DNA of 64,000 nt, from the NCBI RefSeq assembly GCF_965216415.1, contig NZ_CBDCFU010000002.1. One strand, given 5' to 3'. A program made the translations under genes and the position numbers. This document shows, in pieces, positions 54,073 to 61,347 of this stretch. The notes under the pieces are model-generated. The model was not told the origin of the DNA and searched no databases. It saw only the letters and a list, made by a program, of their open reading frames with translations. Source of the DNA: Marivita sp003149565. Its GTDB lineage: Bacteria > Pseudomonadota > Alphaproteobacteria > Rhodobacterales > Rhodobacteraceae. The first letter of the stretch is position 1; each line of letters starts with the position of its first letter.

Positions 54073-55038
54073 ATGAAACTGCCGATCCTCACCACCTGTG
54101 CCACACTTCTGTGCTCGACAGCTCTTGCTGATGAAATCTGGGTAACCAACGAAAAAGACGACACGATCAGCGTGATCGATATCGAAACCCTGGAGGTTGT
54201 GCGCACCATCGAGACCGGCGAGCGCCCGCGCGGGATCACCTTTTCCAAGGATCACTCCGTGGTCTATATCTGCGCATCCGACAGCGATGCGGTGCAGGTG
54301 ATGGATCCCGACACAGGCGAGATCCTGCATGATCTGCCTTCCGGCGAGGACCCCGAGCAATTCGTCCTGCATCCCGACAATCGGCATCTCTATATCGCCA
54401 ACGAGGATGACGCGATCACCACCGTAGTCGATACCGAAACCCGTACCGTGGTGGCGCAGATCGACGTTGGGATCGAGCCGGAAGGCATGGCGGTGAGCCC
54501 TGATGGCAAAATCGCCATCACCACCTCTGAAACCACCAATATGGCGCATTGGATCGATACCGAAACGCAGGAGCTTTTTGCCAACACACTGGTCGACTCG
54601 CGCCCGCGCCACGCGGAGTTTGTCAAGGATGGCAGCGAACTCTGGGTGAGTTCGGAAATCGGAGGTACGATCACGGTCTTTGACGTGGCGACGCAAGCGG
54701 AAAAAGCCAAGATCGATTTCGAGATCGCAAATATCCATCCAGACAGGGTGCAACCCGTGGGCTTCGAATTCACCAATGGCGACACACATGCCTTTGTGGC
54801 CTTGGGGCCATCAAACCATGTCGCGGTCGTCAATGCAGAAACATACGAAGTCGAGGAGTATATCCTTGTCGGTCGCCGCGTCTGGCACATGGAGTTCAAC
54901 CGCGACCGCAGCCAGCTTTTCACCACCAATGGCGTGTCCGGCGATGTAACGGTGATCGATGTGGCCAGCCGCAAAGCCATCAAATCCATAAAGGTCGGTC
55001 GCTTCCCTTGGGGGGCCGCCTTCCGCCCCACCAACTGA
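54073..55038 (+). CDS. PQQ-associated YVTN beta-propeller protein
   Basis: Periplasmic seven-bladed propeller of 321 residues with a signal peptide (to about STALADE) and repeated blades such as EIWVTNEKDDTISVIDIETL, each with D-x-x-T-x-x-V turns. It is the propeller type usually encoded in PQQ-dependent alcohol catabolism clusters. Function unknown; it may scaffold the dehydrogenase-cytochrome complex or bind PQQ. It follows the binding-protein gene by 82 bases. Confidence 0.85.
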   Translation: MKLPILTTCATLLCSTALADEIWVTNEKDDTISVIDIETLEVVRTIETGERPRGITFSKDHSVVYICASDSDAVQVMDPDTGEILHDLPSGEDPEQFVLHPDNRHLYIANEDDAITTVVDTETRTVVAQIDVGIEPEGMAVSPDGKIAITTSETTNMAHWIDTETQELFANTLVDSRPRHAEFVKDGSELWVSSEIGGTITVFDVATQAEKAKIDFEIANIHPDRVQPVGFEFTNGDTHAFVALGPSNHVAVVNAETYEVEEYILVGRRVWHMEFNRDRSQLFTTNGVSGDVTVIDVASRKAIKSIKVGRFPWGAAFRPTN

Positions 55039-55057
55039 TCAAGAAAGCGAACATCTC

Positions 55058-55504
55058 ATGAAACCGATATTTGCAGCACTGGCTGTAACTGTTCTGACCC
55101 CGGCGCTGGTTCTTGCAGAGGGCGCGCCTCGCGACCAATGGGGCCGTGCGGGCATCCTGTCGTCGGCCAACAAAGCCGATCTGCCCCCGATCACGCTGAG
55201 TTCGGGCATGCCGCTGGCTGATGCACCCTGGGTCCTGACCTCAGGGACGTATTACGAATTTGAGATAGAGGGCGACGGGTCGGCAGAGCTGGCGCTGGAA
55301 GGCTCAGAGTTTTTCCGCGCGATCTGGATCGACGAGATTGTGGTGAACGATCTGGAGATCCGGCCGCTTGGGCTCAACTCCATCGAGTTCGACGATGCGG
55401 GCATTATGGAAGTCGGGTTTGTGGCGATCAAGCCGGGTCAGTATGTTCTGCGCATCCCCGGATCGACCGGCGAGACCCAGCGGCTGGACATCACCATTGA
55501 ATGA
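55058..55504 (+). CDS. Exported hypothetical protein in the PQQ cluster
   Basis: A 148-residue protein with a signal peptide (to about LVLAEG) and a beta-rich mature part (TYYEFEIEGDGSAELALEG, GFVAIKPGQYVLRIPG) that resembles a cupredoxin- or immunoglobulin-like sandwich, but without a clear copper site: no His-Cys-Met set is seen. It follows the propeller gene by 19 bases. Not recognised as a named family; role probably periplasmic. Confidence 0.6.
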   Translation: MKPIFAALAVTVLTPALVLAEGAPRDQWGRAGILSSANKADLPPITLSSGMPLADAPWVLTSGTYYEFEIEGDGSAELALEGSEFFRAIWIDEIVVNDLEIRPLGLNSIEFDDAGIMEVGFVAIKPGQYVLRIPGSTGETQRLDITIE

Positions 55505-55527
55505 TCCGGGGCTTTTTCCGGGGCGCG

Positions 55528-55630
55528 CCCGATGCGTCGACGCATCGTGATTTTGCGTTGTCGCAAAATCGGGGGCGCTGCCCCCGGCGCCTTCGGCGCG
55601 CCCCCGAGGTATTTGTGAAACAGAGAAGAC
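55528..55630 (-). repeat. Composite hairpin repeat, copy C
   Basis: Inverse orientation of copy B. Palindrome CGATGCGTCGACGCATCG at 55530-55547, arms ATTTTGCG/CGCAAAAT at 55550-55569, CGGGGGC/GCCCCCG at 55570-55586, then GCGCC/GGCGC and a tail that on the minus strand reads TTCTCTGTTTCACAAATACC. Confidence 0.9.
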
Positions 55631-55646
55631 AGGACAATCGGCGCAT

Positions 55647-56363
55647 ATGAGTTTGCAGGTTTCTGATCTGTCCTTTTCCTACGGGGCCAAGACCGCTTTG
55701 GACGGTGTATCCTTTTCAGTGGGGCACGGGCAGTTTGCCGCGCTCCTCGGGCCAAATGGCGCGGGAAAGTCTACGCTGTTTTCCTTGCTGACACGACTTT
55801 TCGCCACACAGACCGGAGCAATTTCGATTGCCGGACATGATCTGAGAGCAGCGCCCTTGGCGGCGATGGCAGACTTGGGTGTGGTGTTTCAGCAGACCAC
55901 GCTCGATCTTGATCTGACGGTGCGGCAGAACCTGCGGTATTTCGCGGCGCTGCATGGTCTGTCGGGACGCGCGGCGGATGCCCGGATAGATGCAGCGCTT
56001 GCGCGGCTTGGCATGGCGGAGCGGGCTGGAGAGAAAGCACGTGGATTGAATGGCGGGCATCGGCGACGGACAGAGATTGCTCGGGCGTTGCTGCATGAAC
56101 CAAAAGTGCTGCTTTTGGATGAGCCGACGGTCGGTCTTGATGCGCCGTCTCGCGCGGCGCTGACGCAGCATATTCACGCTCTGTGCTCGGACACCGGGGT
56201 GACCGTGCTTTGGGCGACCCATCTGACCGATGAGGTGCTCGACGGCGATCAGGTGGTCCTGTTGCATCGCGGGCGCGTGCTGGCTGATGGCCGGTGCGGC
56301 GCGTTGCGCGGTGAGCACTCCTTGCCCGAGTACTTTGCGCAAATGACGGGGGCCGCCGCATGA
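55647..56363 (+). CDS. ABC exporter ATPase of the PQQ alcohol dehydrogenase system
   Basis: ATP-binding protein of 238 residues. Walker A GPNGAGKST is at about 36-44 and Walker B VLLLDEPTVGLDAPS follows. The signature motif is LNGGHRRR rather than LSGGQ, a feature I associate with the PQQ-linked ABC family. It overlaps the permease gene by four bases. The substrate of this DRR-type system is unknown; it may export an alcohol oxidation product or a cofactor. Confidence 0.87.
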   Translation: MSLQVSDLSFSYGAKTALDGVSFSVGHGQFAALLGPNGAGKSTLFSLLTRLFATQTGAISIAGHDLRAAPLAAMADLGVVFQQTTLDLDLTVRQNLRYFAALHGLSGRAADARIDAALARLGMAERAGEKARGLNGGHRRRTEIARALLHEPKVLLLDEPTVGLDAPSRAALTQHIHALCSDTGVTVLWATHLTDEVLDGDQVVLLHRGRVLADGRCGALRGEHSLPEYFAQMTGAAA

Positions 56364-57151
56364 GGCATGCGCTCGTTGCGATGCGCGCGATTGTGCTGCG
56401 TGAGGCGCTGCGCTTTGTGCATCAGCGCGAGCGGTTTATCGCGGCTTTGGTGCGACCCTTGGTGTGGCTCTTGGTGTTTGCAGCGGGGTTCCGAGCCGCA
56501 CTGGGTTTGTCGATCAGCCCGCCCTATCAGACCTATATCACCTACGAGACCTATATCGTGCCGGGCTTGTGCGGGATGATCCTGCTTTTCAACGCGATGC
56601 AGTCGTCATTGAGCCTGGTCTATGACCGCGAGATGGGATCGATGCGGCTTTTGCTGACAGCACCGCTGTCGCGGGCGTGGCTCTTGTTCAGCAAACTTTT
56701 GGGCAGCACGATCATTTCCGTCCTTCAGGTCTATGCCTTTCTTCTGGTGGCGTGGATGTTTGACATCACGCTGCCGCCGCTTGGTTATCTTGCCGTGTTG
56801 CCCGCGCTGGTTCTTGGCGGATTGATGCTCGGGGCGCTGGGGCTGGCGCTGTCGAGCTTCATCAAGCAGCTGGAGAATTTCGCAGGCGTGATGAACTTCG
56901 TGATCTTCCCGATGTTCTTTCTCTCATCGGCGCTCTATCCGCTTTGGAAGATGGCCGAGAGCTCGGAGTTGCTGCATGATATCTGCGCTGTGAACCCGTT
57001 CACCCATGTGGTCGAAGTGATCCGTTTTGCGCTTTACGTCGAGTGGAACGGCATGGCGTTTACCTGGACGGCGCTGGCAACAGCCACGTTCATGGGATTG
57101 GCTGTTTGGGGGTATGACCCGGCGCGCGGGATGATGACGCGCAAGGGATGA
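56360..57151 (+). CDS. ABC-2 type permease of the PQQ alcohol dehydrogenase system
   Basis: Membrane protein of 263 residues with six segments and the ABC-2 motif SSFIKQLENFAGVMNF-VIFPMFFLSSALYP. Partner of the ATPase whose gene it overlaps. Similar permease genes (PedC type) accompany PQQ ethanol dehydrogenases. Direction of transport is probably outward. Confidence 0.87.
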   Translation: MRHALVAMRAIVLREALRFVHQRERFIAALVRPLVWLLVFAAGFRAALGLSISPPYQTYITYETYIVPGLCGMILLFNAMQSSLSLVYDREMGSMRLLLTAPLSRAWLLFSKLLGSTIISVLQVYAFLLVAWMFDITLPPLGYLAVLPALVLGGLMLGALGLALSSFIKQLENFAGVMNFVIFPMFFLSSALYPLWKMAESSELLHDICAVNPFTHVVEVIRFALYVEWNGMAFTWTALATATFMGLAVWGYDPARGMMTRKG

Positions 57152-57204
57152 TCTACGACCATAGATCGGGTGATCTCTGCGAGTGTTTGCGCTATGTTAA
57201 ACAC

Positions 57205-57759
57205 ATGAAACGTTATTTGATCCCGTTGAGTTGCGCGATTGCGCTGAGTGCCTCTGGTCTTTTGGCCGAGCCGGAAGACGATGATCCGGGTGGGGTTCTG
57301 AACCCGGATGAGATGACCTGGCAATCGGTGCTCGATCGTGCAGATCGCGGGGAGACCGGAATGGTGCTTTGTGCCACCGGCTACATGTTGACCAAGTCCG
57401 GCGATCACGAGGCTGCGCGCACCCTGTTCCGCAATTGCGCGGAGGCTGGGTATACAGGGGCGATGACGTGGATGAGCCATCTCGACAACAATGGGCTTGG
57501 TGCGGAATACGACCCCGAGGCCAGCGCGGCCTGGGACCAGCAGGCGGCGGAGTTGGGTGATCCGGTGGGCAAGTTCAACCACGGCATCAACCTGATGCGG
57601 GGGCATGGGATCGCCAAGGACGAGGCCCAGGGGCGGCGCTATGTCGATGAGGCGGCGTCGGACGGTCTGGAGATTGCGCAGCGCTTGCAGGGCGCGGGCT
57701 ATGACCTTGATGAGGTCACGCCGGATGCGGATAACTGGAAATACGCGCCGCTGTTCTAG
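57205..57759 (+). CDS. Exported Sel1-like repeat protein
   Basis: A 184-residue protein with a signal peptide (MKRYLIPLSCAIALSASGLL) and Sel1/TPR-type repeats (HEAARTLFRNCAEAGYTGAM, AAELGDPVGKFNHGINLM, DEAQGRRYVDEAASDG). Such repeats bind partners in the periplasm. An earlier ATG at 57148 overlaps the permease stop but would bury the signal peptide, so 57205 is used. It ends in a four-base overlap with a convergent ABC gene. Role in alcohol oxidation is by association only. Confidence 0.7.
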   Translation: MKRYLIPLSCAIALSASGLLAEPEDDDPGGVLNPDEMTWQSVLDRADRGETGMVLCATGYMLTKSGDHEAARTLFRNCAEAGYTGAMTWMSHLDNNGLGAEYDPEASAAWDQQAAELGDPVGKFNHGINLMRGHGIAKDEAQGRRYVDEAASDGLEIAQRLQGAGYDLDEVTPDADNWKYAPLF

Positions 57760-58427
57760 GTTTGGCGCGATTTGAGCTGCGCGGGTTGTCCTGAGAGTTC
57801 CAGTATACGCGTCGCAAGTCGTTCGGCCTCGGGGATCGCGTGGGTGACGAGCAGCGTGGCGACGGGATGGCTGTCGCGCAGGCGCTCGAAGAGGGACATC
57901 ATCTCGTCCGAGAGCTGGGAATCCAGGCTGACGAAGGGTTCATCCATCAGCAGCACATCGGGTTTTCCGGCAAAAGCGCGGGCGAGGGACAAGCGGCGTT
58001 GCTGGCCAAGAGAGAGCTGGTCCGGGAAGGCGTCGCCGCGACCGGCGAGACCAACCTCTTCGAGGGCAATCGCGATCTCGGTCGGTGAAAGCCCAAGCGG
58101 GATTGCGAGATTGTCTGACACATTGCGCCAGCGCATCAGCGTTGGTTCCTGAAACACCATCGCGAGTTTTTCCGGACGGCGTAGATGGCCGTCAAAACGT
58201 GTCTCCAACCCCGCGATGATGCGCATCAGTGTGGTCTTGCCGACACCGGACGGTCCGGTGATGGCCACGGTTTCGCGGGTCGCCACGCGCAGCTCGATCG
58301 GGCCAAGTACAGGTTTGTCGCCAAAGCGCATCCCGTGTAGCGCAACGGACAGGACCGGCGGAGCGACCTCCGCCAAGTCCATGTGCTCGCGACTGCTCAC
58401 AAGTTTGAGACTTGCACTTTGCGTCAC
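57756..58427 (-). CDS. ABC importer ATPase, SsuB/TauB class
   Basis: ATPase of 223 residues with Walker A GPSGVGKTT, Q-loop FQEPTLMRWRNV, signature LSLGQQRR and Walker B VLLMDEPFVSLD. This pattern is that of nitrate/sulfonate/taurine importers. It lies two bases after the binding-protein gene, with no permease adjacent. The orphan permease at 42672-43421 is of the matching class. Substrate unknown; placement in a PQQ/lanthanide-type cluster hints at a cofactor or metal complex but does not show it. Confidence 0.85.
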   Translation of the reverse strand: MTQSASLKLVSSREHMDLAEVAPPVLSVALHGMRFGDKPVLGPIELRVATRETVAITGPSGVGKTTLMRIIAGLETRFDGHLRRPEKLAMVFQEPTLMRWRNVSDNLAIPLGLSPTEIAIALEEVGLAGRGDAFPDQLSLGQQRRLSLARAFAGKPDVLLMDEPFVSLDSQLSDEMMSLFERLRDSHPVATLLVTHAIPEAERLATRILELSGQPAQLKSRQT

Positions 58428-58429
58428 GC

Positions 58430-59404
58430 TTAGCTTCCGGGCTGGACAAACACGCCTTCGGGCAGAGTTGTTGCGGAACCGATCAGCTTTTCGCCCCCCA
58501 GTTCCGCCATCAGAGCAAGCATGCGGGCTGCCGCAGCTTCATCGACCGGCGCATCGGCAGGAATACCAGCGCGGAACCCAGCCTTGAGCGCGTCGAATTG
58601 CGCGTCTGTCTTGGCATTCATCCGTGGACGCAAACGGTCCCATTCCGCATCAGAGCCTGCCAGCAGGTCTTTCGCGGCACGACTTGCCGCCGCCATGCCT
58701 TCGACCAGTTCGGGATGATCGCGCAGCGTCTCTCCGCGCATGACATATCCCAGAAGCGGCGTTTCGGGATCAAGGCCCAGCTCGCGTGCGGCATCTTCGA
58801 CAGTGATCAGGGGCGTCATGCCGCCTGCTTCCATCTTGGCAAGAAAATGCCAGAAGTTGATCGCGCCGTCGAGTTCGCCCTGAAGGGCAGTTTTAAAGAT
58901 CAGGGGTGGTGCGCCAAACACCTGCTCGGTTTCGGTCACCAAATCCATCCCATGCATCTTTTCGGCATAGGCGCGCAGGATCAGCCAGCTTTTGTCGAGC
59001 GGACCGCCAGCGATGCCGATCTTTCCGCCTTTGAGGTCGGCAAGCGACGTGACGGCGCTGCCCTCGGGCACCAGCAATGCGCCGACGGCCTTTGAATACG
59101 GCACAAAGATGTAGTCCTTGCCCTCGGCCCGTTGCCGCGCCACCCAGAGCCAGTCAGACACGATCACATCCGCTTCGCCGCCCTGAAAGGCGACTTGCGC
59201 GGCGGAACCACCGGCGACGCCCTGAACCTCCAGTTCGAACCCGTTGGCCGTATCGAACCCGTTATGTTTGATGCTGTCGAGTTCCCAATTCACAGTCCCG
59301 AATTCAAGCACGGCGGCCCGCAGCACAGGGGTTTCGGCAAAGGCCGCACTGGCGCAAAAGACAAGCGCGGCAGAGGTCGCGCGGAGTGTTGAGAAAAAGC
59401 TCAT
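58430..59404 (-). CDS. ABC importer substrate-binding protein, SsuA/TauA class
   Basis: Periplasmic binding protein of 324 residues with a signal peptide (to about ASAAFA) and the NMT1/THI5-like pattern VNWELDSIKHNG, GGEADVIVSDWLWVARQR, GKIGIAGGPLDKSW. First gene of a two-gene minus operon with the ATPase. GGGAGG lies five bases before the chosen ATG; a second ATG one codon upstream is possible. Ligand unknown. Divergent from the cytochrome c gene at 59564. Confidence 0.84.
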   Translation of the reverse strand: MSFFSTLRATSAALVFCASAAFAETPVLRAAVLEFGTVNWELDSIKHNGFDTANGFELEVQGVAGGSAAQVAFQGGEADVIVSDWLWVARQRAEGKDYIFVPYSKAVGALLVPEGSAVTSLADLKGGKIGIAGGPLDKSWLILRAYAEKMHGMDLVTETEQVFGAPPLIFKTALQGELDGAINFWHFLAKMEAGGMTPLITVEDAARELGLDPETPLLGYVMRGETLRDHPELVEGMAAASRAAKDLLAGSDAEWDRLRPRMNAKTDAQFDALKAGFRAGIPADAPVDEAAAARMLALMAELGGEKLIGSATTLPEGVFVQPGS

Positions 59405-59563
59405 CATGTCCTCCCAGAATGATTGCTTACACAGTACCAGCCACTTTTCCTGCGAAAATACGACCAAAGGATGTGGGCCAAGGTCGTAGGTCTTGATGTG
59501 GATCATATTGGGGGCATGGGGTGGTTCTTACCTTGGCGGCATCTTTTTGAAGGAGACCATCCC

Positions 59564-59974
59564 ATGACACGTTTCGCCCTGATCGCTGCAGCAAGTTTCT
59601 GCGCCCTGCCCGTCCTTGCCAGTGAGACCACTTTTGAGCAGGTGAAGATCGACGCGGGCAAGACATTGTTCGAAGCCGAGTGCCGCCGCTGCCACACGGT
59701 CAAACCGACGGATTCGTCCTATGGCCCGCCTTTGGAGAATATTGTCGGGCGCGGTGCCGGAACCTATCCCGACTACGACTACTCCATCGCGCTGGAGGCT
59801 TCGGGCATCGTCTGGACCCCGGCAGCGCTACGCGCGTGGATGGAGGACAATGACGGCTTCATGCCGGGCACGAAGATGCGCCATGTCGGCATTGAGGACC
59901 GGACCGTGCAGGACTTCATCCTGTCCTATCTCGTGTCGATCACAACGCAGGACAATTCGGCGATTTCAAAGTGA
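59564..59974 (+). CDS. Small class I cytochrome c
   Basis: Periplasmic cytochrome of 136 residues with signal peptide (to about PVLASE), haem motif ECRRCHTV and distal Met in MPGTKMRHVGI. Of the mitochondrial-like/c-550 type (GPPLENIVGRGAGTYPDYDYS). It likely carries electrons from the PQQ dehydrogenase chain to an oxidase. AAGGAG ribosome site seven bases upstream. Confidence 0.88.
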   Translation: MTRFALIAAASFCALPVLASETTFEQVKIDAGKTLFEAECRRCHTVKPTDSSYGPPLENIVGRGAGTYPDYDYSIALEASGIVWTPAALRAWMEDNDGFMPGTKMRHVGIEDRTVQDFILSYLVSITTQDNSAISK

Positions 59975-60206
59975 GGCCTGAGGGTGGTGAGCGGCACCGT
60001 GCGGGTGTCGCTTGTCAATTCGTGAAAGAAATAGCAGTGCGCGAAACGCGTTTTATGATAATTTCTCTATGGAATGTGTAATTCCGCGCACACTATGCTT
60101 GTTGCGCTATAAAAATCGAAAACGTCCAGAACCAAAAACATCGTAAATTTGGCAATGGTGAGTTTAACTCCAATGCAGAGGTACAGTTGCAATCTTCACG
60201 GTAAAC

Positions 60207-60560
60207 ATGAACGATATTGTGAGAAATATCTTGATAAGCACGTCTATCGCTGTGTCCCTGAGCGCGTGTTCAGCAGAGCGATCTGATACGTATTGCTTGG
60301 AGTATGTCTGCACTTCTAATTTTGGTGAGCCCGGTTTCAAAACCAAAGTTCCAGGGGTGGTCACGGGCATGACGCGTTCAGAAGTTGTCGAAGTTTTGGG
60401 AGCAAACTTTATTCCGTTTGAAGCGCTACATCTTCCACCACAGGCGGACTCTTTTCCGTATGAAGAAGATGGGGAAACTAAATATATATGGGTCGAATAT
60501 TGGAAGGGTACAGTGTCGCGCGCTGATCGGGGTTTCGACCATACCTATCGCATTGAATAG
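60207..60560 (+). CDS. Putative lipoprotein
   Basis: A 117-residue protein with an N-terminal membrane-export segment and lipobox-like VSLSAC at about 16-21, so Cys21 is the likely lipidation site. The rest (VVTGMTRSEVVEVLG) faintly resembles SmpA/BamE-type small lipoproteins, without certainty. Composition is clearly more AT-rich than the cluster around it and codon choice differs, suggesting acquisition. Ribosome site is not obvious. Confidence 0.5.
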   Translation: MNDIVRNILISTSIAVSLSACSAERSDTYCLEYVCTSNFGEPGFKTKVPGVVTGMTRSEVVEVLGANFIPFEALHLPPQADSFPYEEDGETKYIWVEYWKGTVSRADRGFDHTYRIE

Positions 60561-60628
60561 CGTTGGCTGGAACGTGGACTAGATTCGAAGCTTGATGAAG
60601 TCAGACCCTACTCGAATGCCGAAGGTAG

Positions 60629-60648
60629 GGTGCGTGGTCTCACGCACC
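60629..60648. repeat. REP-family palindrome, inverted member of a pair
   Basis: Arms GGTGCGTG/CACGCACC around GTCT, preceded by GTAG, so it is opposite in orientation to the next copy. Confidence 0.9.
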
Positions 60649-60688
60649 TTGTTGGCATGTGGGGCGGTGTGGTATTTTTGGGTCGAGC

Positions 60689-60708
60689 GGTGCGTGCGAG
60701 CACGCACC
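60689..60708. repeat. REP-family palindrome, forward member of a pair
   Basis: Arms GGTGCGTGC/GCACGCACC around GA, followed by CTACG. Forms a REPIN-like inverted pair with the copy 40 bases away. Confidence 0.9.
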
Positions 60709-60724
60709 CTACGCGGGGCAATCC

Positions 60725-60973
60725 TCAGATTTTGGATTCGTCGCTCTCTGTGGATGATTGATTGGAATCGCTCGGGTCAAAATCGTCCGGGTTGTATTCG
60801 TCCTGCCCCTCTCCGAGCCCGGTGACATGAGTGGTGCCGGTCTCTTCATCATAGACCAAACCGTAGTTTGCTTTTCCCTGCGACTTGTATCGCATGTATT
60901 CTTGGATGGCCGCATATATGAAGGCCGCGGCGAAGGGTAAAAGGATCAATGCTGCGATCAGTCGTGCATCCAC
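60725..60973 (-). CDS. Small membrane protein with acidic tail
   Basis: An 82-residue protein with one N-terminal membrane segment (LIAALILLPFAAAFIYAAI) and a hydrophilic tail rich in Asp, Glu and Ser. The GTG at 60971-60973 is chosen because AAGGAG lies six bases upstream. Family not recognised. It sits just beyond the REP pair, divergent from the PQQ dehydrogenase. Confidence 0.65.
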   Translation of the reverse strand: MDARLIAALILLPFAAAFIYAAIQEYMRYKSQGKANYGLVYDEETGTTHVTGLGEGQDEYNPDDFDPSDSNQSSTESDESKI

Positions 60974-61347
60974 GAGAGGCTCCTTGTTTTAAGACAGGGA
61001 TCCGACATAGGGCTCAACGCTTAGACTACGTCCGTTGATCCGGCAACAGTGCAGATCCTGTTCGTTTTCGCGGTGCTTTGCTGAATTGCGGATAGCAGCG
61101 TTACGCCGCTTACACATTGAATTTTCATTCTTATTTCCAAAATCCGAAGGTCTACCAATCAGCCTGAAGACCTCATCGATTCGTGCACTGGCTAACCCGT
61201 CTGACGTGTATGTCAACCTCCCAAAGGTCTTACGACCCAAGTCGCGTACAACACGTTTTCGTTATCCCTATACTGCGAGGCAGCCATCCATGTGCGCCCC
61301 CTCGTGCATCTGGATTTTCGCAACTGAAGTTCATGGGAGGAATACGA
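60974..61347. promoter_or_regulatory. Upstream region of the PQQ alcohol dehydrogenase gene
   Basis: About 370 bases with no supported gene; an 83-codon minus frame has no ribosome site or known motif. It must contain the promoter of the dehydrogenase. I see no clear operator palindrome. A GGGAGG ribosome site ends the region. Confidence 0.6.
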
